A stretch of 39,011 nucleotides of DNA from Alphaproteobacteria bacterium (GTDB lineage: Bacteria; Pseudomonadota; Alphaproteobacteria; Paracaedibacterales; CAITNM01): NCBI GenBank assembly GCA_947478955.1, contig CANJXJ010000014.1, forward strand, positions 1 through 39,011, read 5' to 3'. Shown here in pieces: positions 35,225 through 39,011 of the stretch. The notes under the pieces were generated by a model. That model searched no databases. It was not told the DNA's origin and saw only the letters and a program-made list of their open reading frames with translations. The stretch's first letter is position 1. Every line of letters begins with the position of its first letter. Both the position numbers and the translations under genes were made by a program.

Positions 35225-36346
35225 ATGGCAAAAGATTATTACGAAGTACTGGGCGTAAAGCAAACTTCAACCGACGATGAAATTAAAAAATCATACCGCA
35301 AGCTTGCTATGAAGTATCATCCCGATAAAAACCCCGGAGATAAAAAGGCTGAGGAAAAATTTCGTGAGGCAACAGAGGCCTATGAAGTGTTGCTTGACGC
35401 GCAAAAGCGTGCGGCCTATGACCGTTATGGGCACACTGCATTCCAACAACAGCAACAACAAGGCGGAGGCGGGGGACATCCTGGTTTTTCGGGCGGTTTT
35501 GGCGGATCTTTCGCTGATATTATCGATGAAATGTTCGGCGGTGCTTTTACTGGTGGAACCCAGGCTAATCATGCTGGTTCTGATATTCGGTATAATCTTG
35601 ATATTACTTTAGAGGAAGCGTTTAAAGGTAAAAATGCTAGCGTGAAATTTACAACCCTTGTGTGCTGCACCAATTGTAAGGGCAGTGGAGGGGAGGCTGG
35701 TTCTCGACCTTCAAACTGTACCGCATGTCATGGGCGCGGTAAAACTCGTTATCAGCAAGGATTCTTCACGATTGAGCGGCCTTGTACAACTTGTGGTGGT
35801 GCTGGCCAGGTGATTGCTAAACCCTGTAGGCCATGTAACGGCAGCGGACGTGTGCGTAAAGAAAAAAATTTAGAAGTGAAAATTCCAGCTGGTGTTGAAG
35901 AAGGTACGCGGATTCGCGTGACTCACGAGGGTGAGGCAGGGCTGCGGGGTGCTGCCAGCGGGGATTTATATGTATTTTTAAATATCAAACAGCATAAATT
36001 ATTTAAACGCCAAGGGGCGGATATTTTGTGCAAAGTGCCTATTCAAATGGTAACAGCTGTTTTGGGCGGCGAGATTGAAGTCCCAACTATTGATGGAGGG
36101 CAAGCCACGGTTAAAATTCCCGCGGGTACTCAGCCTGGGCAACAGTTTCGTATGAAATCAAAAGGAATGAGCATTCTTCGTGCTACGGGCCGGGGTGATA
36201 TGATTATTGAGGCAAAGGTTGAAACACCGGTTAGCCTTAGCAAAAAGCAACGTGAGCTACTGGAAGAATTTGCCCAAGTCGGCAAGGGTGAAAAAAATAG
36301 CCCTGAGTCATCTGGCTTTTTTGCCAAAATGAAAGAGTTCTTTTAG
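35225..36346 (+). CDS. dnaJ: Chaperone protein DnaJ
   Basis: Hsp40 co-chaperone that stimulates the DnaK ATPase. The J domain has HPD at 32-34, followed by a Gln run and a Gly/Phe-rich stretch (about 75-105). The zinc centre has four CxxCxGxG-type repeats ([32 protein letters not shown]; about 143-215), then the C-terminal substrate-binding domain. Length 373 aa. dnaK, the frequent upstream partner, is not in the window. A cupin gene starts at the stop codon, suggesting co-transcription. Confidence 0.97.
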   Translation: MAKDYYEVLGVKQTSTDDEIKKSYRKLAMKYHPDKNPGDKKAEEKFREATEAYEVLLDAQKRAAYDRYGHTAFQQQQQQGGGGGHPGFSGGFGGSFADIIDEMFGGAFTGGTQANHAGSDIRYNLDITLEEAFKGKNASVKFTTLVCCTNCKGSGGEAGSRPSNCTACHGRGKTRYQQGFFTIERPCTTCGGAGQVIAKPCRPCNGSGRVRKEKNLEVKIPAGVEEGTRIRVTHEGEAGLRGAASGDLYVFLNIKQHKLFKRQGADILCKVPIQMVTAVLGGEIEVPTIDGGQATVKIPAGTQPGQQFRMKSKGMSILRATGRGDMIIEAKVETPVSLSKKQRELLEEFAQVGKGEKNSPESSGFFAKMKEFF

Positions 36347-36348
36347 TG

Positions 36349-36702
36349 ATGCCTCAAAAAAGTGCAAACATGTGTTTGTCTTATGTTGTAAATAAATCAA
36401 CCATTGTTCCCCGGGATAGAGGGTATGGGGAACGGGTGTATGAACTAGCCGGGCCAGAAGATGGCAACATTCATAAACATTGCATTGCCATTGTTGATAT
36501 TGATCCCGGCAAAAGTTCCAAAAGTCACTATCACCCTTCTGTTGAAGAAACCTACTTTGTACTAGCAGGACGGGCACTGGTGAATGTTGACGGCATGGAT
36601 GTGATTATTAAGCTGGGTGATTTAATCACGATTCCCCCCGGTTCACACCACAAAGTTACAAACCTTTCTGACCATGAAGTCTTACAATTGTATGTTACTT
36701 GA
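36349..36702 (+). CDS. Small cupin protein
   Basis: A single-domain cupin of about 117 residues. Cupin motif 1 is SHYHPSVEETYFVLAG, with two histidines and a glutamate as metal ligands; motif 2 is GDLITIPPGSHHKVTN with the last histidine. The role is unknown: such proteins include isomerases, dioxygenases and sugar-binding proteins. GTG 36346 overlaps the dnaJ stop and ATG 36349 is next in frame; AAAGAG 8-11 bases upstream allows either. Position suggests coupling to dnaJ. Confidence 0.82.
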   Translation: MPQKSANMCLSYVVNKSTIVPRDRGYGERVYELAGPEDGNIHKHCIAIVDIDPGKSSKSHYHPSVEETYFVLAGRALVNVDGMDVIIKLGDLITIPPGSHHKVTNLSDHEVLQLYVT

Positions 36703-36748
36703 GCAGAGCCCTTTACTCCTGAATGTAGCGTATTTTTAGAATAGCTAG

Positions 36749-36922
36749 TTGCTGGTGTTTTTTAACGACGCTTACCAAGAAACAAGACTTATTCAGGAAT
36801 ATAACGGACTTAAACATAAAGGGCACAGAAAGATCTATAAGCGTCTTTCGAATACTACTCATGAAGCGCGTGAAAAGATTTATTTCCCTATAGCGGTAAA
36901 AGCGTTTCGTTGGCTATACTAA
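36749..36922 (+). CDS. Possible small ORF of 57 codons, unknown
   Basis: An open frame from TTG 36749 (or GTG 36755) to TAA 36920-36922, reading ...NDAYQETRLIQEYNGLKHKG... and ending KAFRWLY. It is basic and mixed hydrophilic, with no signal or known motif, and has no ribosome site. Two stops close the frame just upstream, so it may be the tail of a degraded gene or noncoding. It fills the 238-base gap between the cupin and HIT genes. Confidence 0.25.
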   Translation: MLVFFNDAYQETRLIQEYNGLKHKGHRKIYKRLSNTTHEAREKIYFPIAVKAFRWLY

Positions 36923-36940
36923 TGCAATAAGGAGAATAAC

Positions 36941-37357
36941 ATGAACACTATTTATATTGATCCGCGTCTTGAAGCACTCTCAACATTTGTGATGGATCTA
37001 GATTTATGCCAAGTGCGTTTGTATAATAATGCTTCTTTTCCTTGGGTAATGTTGATTCCTAATACAAAGGTTATTGAGATTGTTGACTTAAGCGAGGTTG
37101 ATCAACAAACATTAATGAAAGAAATTTGCCTGACAAGTTCAGTAATGCGCCAGTTGTATAATCCCAAAAAATTAAATGTTGCAAGCCTTGGTAATGCCGT
37201 GCCGCAAATGCATGTGCATGTGGTTGCTCGTTACGAAAAGGACGGTGCTTGGCCGCGTCCTGTGTGGTATTCCGGTGTAGAAAGCGCTTATACTCCCGAT
37301 GAAATGGCTAAACAAATTGTTTCTATTAAAAACATGTTCGAACAATTAAAAATGTAG
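36941..37357 (+). CDS. HIT-family protein
   Basis: Nucleotide hydrolase/transferase of the histidine-triad superfamily, 138 aa. The triad region reads PQMHVHVVAR, with glutamine in place of the first histidine; the QxHxH form with a following AWPRPVW stretch is a known proteobacterial subgroup. Substrate unknown (nucleotide conjugates are typical). AAGGAG lies 7-9 bases before the ATG. The 120-base gap after it holds only a weak 4-bp hairpin with a T-rich tail near 37411-37435. Confidence 0.85.
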   Translation: MNTIYIDPRLEALSTFVMDLDLCQVRLYNNASFPWVMLIPNTKVIEIVDLSEVDQQTLMKEICLTSSVMRQLYNPKKLNVASLGNAVPQMHVHVVARYEKDGAWPRPVWYSGVESAYTPDEMAKQIVSIKNMFEQLKM

Positions 37358-37477
37358 TAGGGCTGAGCTCTTCATTCGTGCTTGTCTTTATAACACTTCT
37401 TTGCGTTATCTAGGGAAGTCCCTTTAATTTTATTTAATAGCTTGACTTATTAATGTATAATTATTACCAGAAAATAT

Positions 37478-38737
37478 TTATTCACTGTCATTTTCTTTGT
37501 TTGAAAAATTTTCTTTTCCAAAATTTACAAATCTTTCCCCGAATGCATTGTAATAAAAAATCATTCCCAAACATGATGCAATGATTGCCATAAATAGCAT
37601 CATTCCAAATAAAGGAAAGTGAAGAATAAATCCAACTTTGCTGCCAATGCCCATGCAAAGCATGGCAATGGAAGATCCTAGTGAAAACCAAAATATAGAG
37701 TGAAACATATTATTGTTTGTATTTTTGAAAAGGCAGTACAAAATAGCCAAACTCGGACTCACAAAATTTGCTAAAAAGAATGAAAAAGTGATTTGTAACA
37801 CAATATAAGTCGCATCACCAAAAATGAAAAGAGGCGTGGAAATTCCTAAAAGCAACATTCCAACAAGGGATAAAGTAATTGTCGAAAGGGTGCCAAATTT
37901 TTTACATATTATTACTGAAGGGAGTAAAAATATTCCAAAGGCTATGAAAAATGAGAATTGCTCGCCTAACATGACAGGACTTTTTATTATAGAGATATCA
38001 GATAGATAGGGGCTAAGAAAAAAATTGTAGTAAACAATTCCCGCATTACATGCTGCACCAAAGAATAAGGCTAAGACTTTTTTATGTGATGATGGGGCCG
38101 AATATGTAATGGACTTTGTATTTTTAGGTGGAGATGAGTGTTTTTCAACGTAAATATAAATTACCCATGCTAGAAAACTTGCCGCAACTGGTATGGAATA
38201 CCAGATTTGCATATGTACAGAAGGTATATAACCTACAACACTGTGCGCAAAAATTTTTCCAATAAAAGTGGCTAGAATTATGGAAGCACTTATTAATATA
38301 TGGCGTGATTCAGGGTGTCTGTTTAAAAGATACATCCCTGGTAAAATCATTATAACTGCCATCAAAGTTGAATAAAGCAACCTTGTTAAGTAAAATCCTT
38401 TATATGATCCATAAAAATCTTTTCCGGTAATGCAAACAGTAACAACCAAAATGGCAATTAATATATTCGCTACAGAGGCGAACCGCATGACTTTAAAAAA
38501 ATTTAATTTGTCAGCATATTTTCCAAAAAATTATGCTCCACTTACTCTGCCAATAAAAAATAATATGAACCAAGTGAATAAGAATGTATTGGCAAGGTTT
38601 ACCAAATTATCCGAGTTTAGCTCTTCGTGATGCGTAGCATAAGACCTTATGAAACATAACCCCATGCATGAGAAAAACTGGCACGCAACGGCTAAGGCGA
38701 TAAGAAAAAGCTCAAGGTTCTTTTTGAGAAGCAGCAT
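37478..38737 (-). pseudogene. MFS transporter interrupted by one in-frame stop
   Basis: A polytopic membrane protein of the major facilitator type. Starting at ATG 38737 (AAGG 8 bases upstream), the frame reads two membrane helices, then GRVSGA, a TAA (38533-38531), and continues in the same frame as FFGKYADKLNFFKVMRF, which fits the loop 2-3 motif A region of MFS proteins. The frame then runs through about ten further membrane segments to 37478. Full length would be 418 residues plus the stop, normal for MFS. The stop is codon 69; a change from TTA or another one-base neighbour would explain it. Substrate cannot be inferred. An upstream in-frame TTG (38812) is an unlikely start. Confidence 0.75.
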
Positions 38738-38880
38738 TAGGCTAACCTTAACGTCATAGACTATCCCCCTTTTAATAGCAGTTTCTAAATTAGTCAACGT
38801 GAAAATGGCCAATTTTTATATTAGAAATGAAGAGTCTAAACCTTCAAACGGACGAAATTTTAATAGGAACTGTTAACAAA

Positions 38881-38898
38881 CTAACTAAATAGAGTTAG
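38881..38898. repeat. Small inverted repeat before the last gene
   Basis: CTAACT (38881-38886) and AGTTAG (38893-38898) form a perfect 6-bp stem with a 6-base loop, 27 bases before the ATG at 38926. It could be an operator, or the terminal end of an insertion element if the next gene is a transposase. Confidence 0.35.
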
Positions 38899-38925
38899 AC
38901 TTCAAGCAGAAGGAGTTTAGCCTAT

Positions 38926-39011
38926 ATGACAGATCGTCTTTATCCCATTTGCGAAGAATTTTTCAACGCCAATATTTTACCAATCATTATACGCCACACA
39001 ACCGGTTCTGG
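38926..39011 (+). CDS. 5' end of a gene cut by the window edge, possibly a transposase
   Basis: ATG 38926 follows AAGGAG (38910-38915) at 10 bases, and the frame is open to the window end (28 codons). The start MTDRLYPICEEFFN resembles the N-termini I associate with IS5-type transposases in related bacteria, but 28 residues are too few to be sure. Confidence 0.45.
   Translation, partial: MTDRLYPICEEFFNANILPIIIRHTTGS

Noticed and set aside
10527-38533. Stop-codon reassignment (TAA as sense) to explain the two in-frame TAA interruptions
   Set aside because: Many intact genes here (argS, glyA neighbours, recJ, HIT neighbours) end properly at TAA with no coding continuation, so TAA is a normal stop.

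Overview
The window looks like a chromosome segment of an alphaproteobacterium with an AT-rich genome. The gene complement and protein motifs suggest an intracellular lineage of the Holosporales/Caedibacter type. That placement is inference. It rests on alphaproteobacterial-style housekeeping proteins, a mitochondrial-type Atm1 exporter, a plastid/chlamydial-type dicarboxylate carrier, a succinylase DAP pathway, Kdo synthesis (so LPS), several exported lipid hydrolases, and several decaying genes for surface or transport proteins. There is no rRNA, CRISPR array, integrase or phage module.

Layout. 1-4.8 kb: a secreted lysophospholipase-like hydrolase, then argS-sfsA-tilS on the plus strand. 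4.8-6.9 kb: a minus-strand pair, a secreted HSL-type esterase and a patatin-like phospholipase. 7.0-8.45 kb: tRNA-Thr(GGT) with a good promoter, then glyA, whose start codon is anomalous. 8.45-10.7 kb: the least ordinary part of the window. It holds a candidate structured RNA, an outer-membrane barrel gene thrown out of frame by a run of seven A just after its ATG, and a secreted DUF4214 protein with an apparently premature stop. 10.7-16.5 kb: tRNA-Gln(CTG) on the minus strand, ppx/gppA-dapF, a palindromic dispersed repeat, then recJ-dapD-dapE. 16.6-18.9 kb: tRNA-Arg(CCG) and ftsE-ftsX-DUF218. 19.0-23.1 kb: an orphan lipoprotein that fuses TPRs to a secretin domain, then thrS, whose ATG directly abuts a hairpin. 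23.1-28.6 kb: a DASS carrier (minus), fumarylacetoacetase (plus), a two-PDZ serine protease (minus) and kdsA (minus). 28.6-33.2 kb: mlaE-mlaF without mlaD, an unknown secreted protein, a broken secreted-protein gene, and radA. 33.3-39.0 kb: atm1 (minus), dnaJ-cupin, a HIT protein, an MFS transporter interrupted by one stop codon (minus), and the start of a gene cut by the window edge.

How the genes fit together. Cell-envelope work dominates: DAP for peptidoglycan (dapF, dapD, dapE), FtsEX for septal hydrolysis control, KdsA for LPS and MlaEF for outer-membrane lipid asymmetry. Translation is served by argS, thrS, tilS and three tRNAs. DNA repair is served by recJ and radA. The lipid hydrolases, the DUF4214 protein and the barrel protein are plausible host-interface proteins. 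Four genes show a broken frame or an internal stop (about 8747, 10527, 31117-31290 and 38531), and all four encode exported or membrane proteins while the housekeeping genes are intact. This fits either ongoing surface-gene decay or on/off switching at short repeats. Base-calling errors cannot be excluded from the sequence alone.
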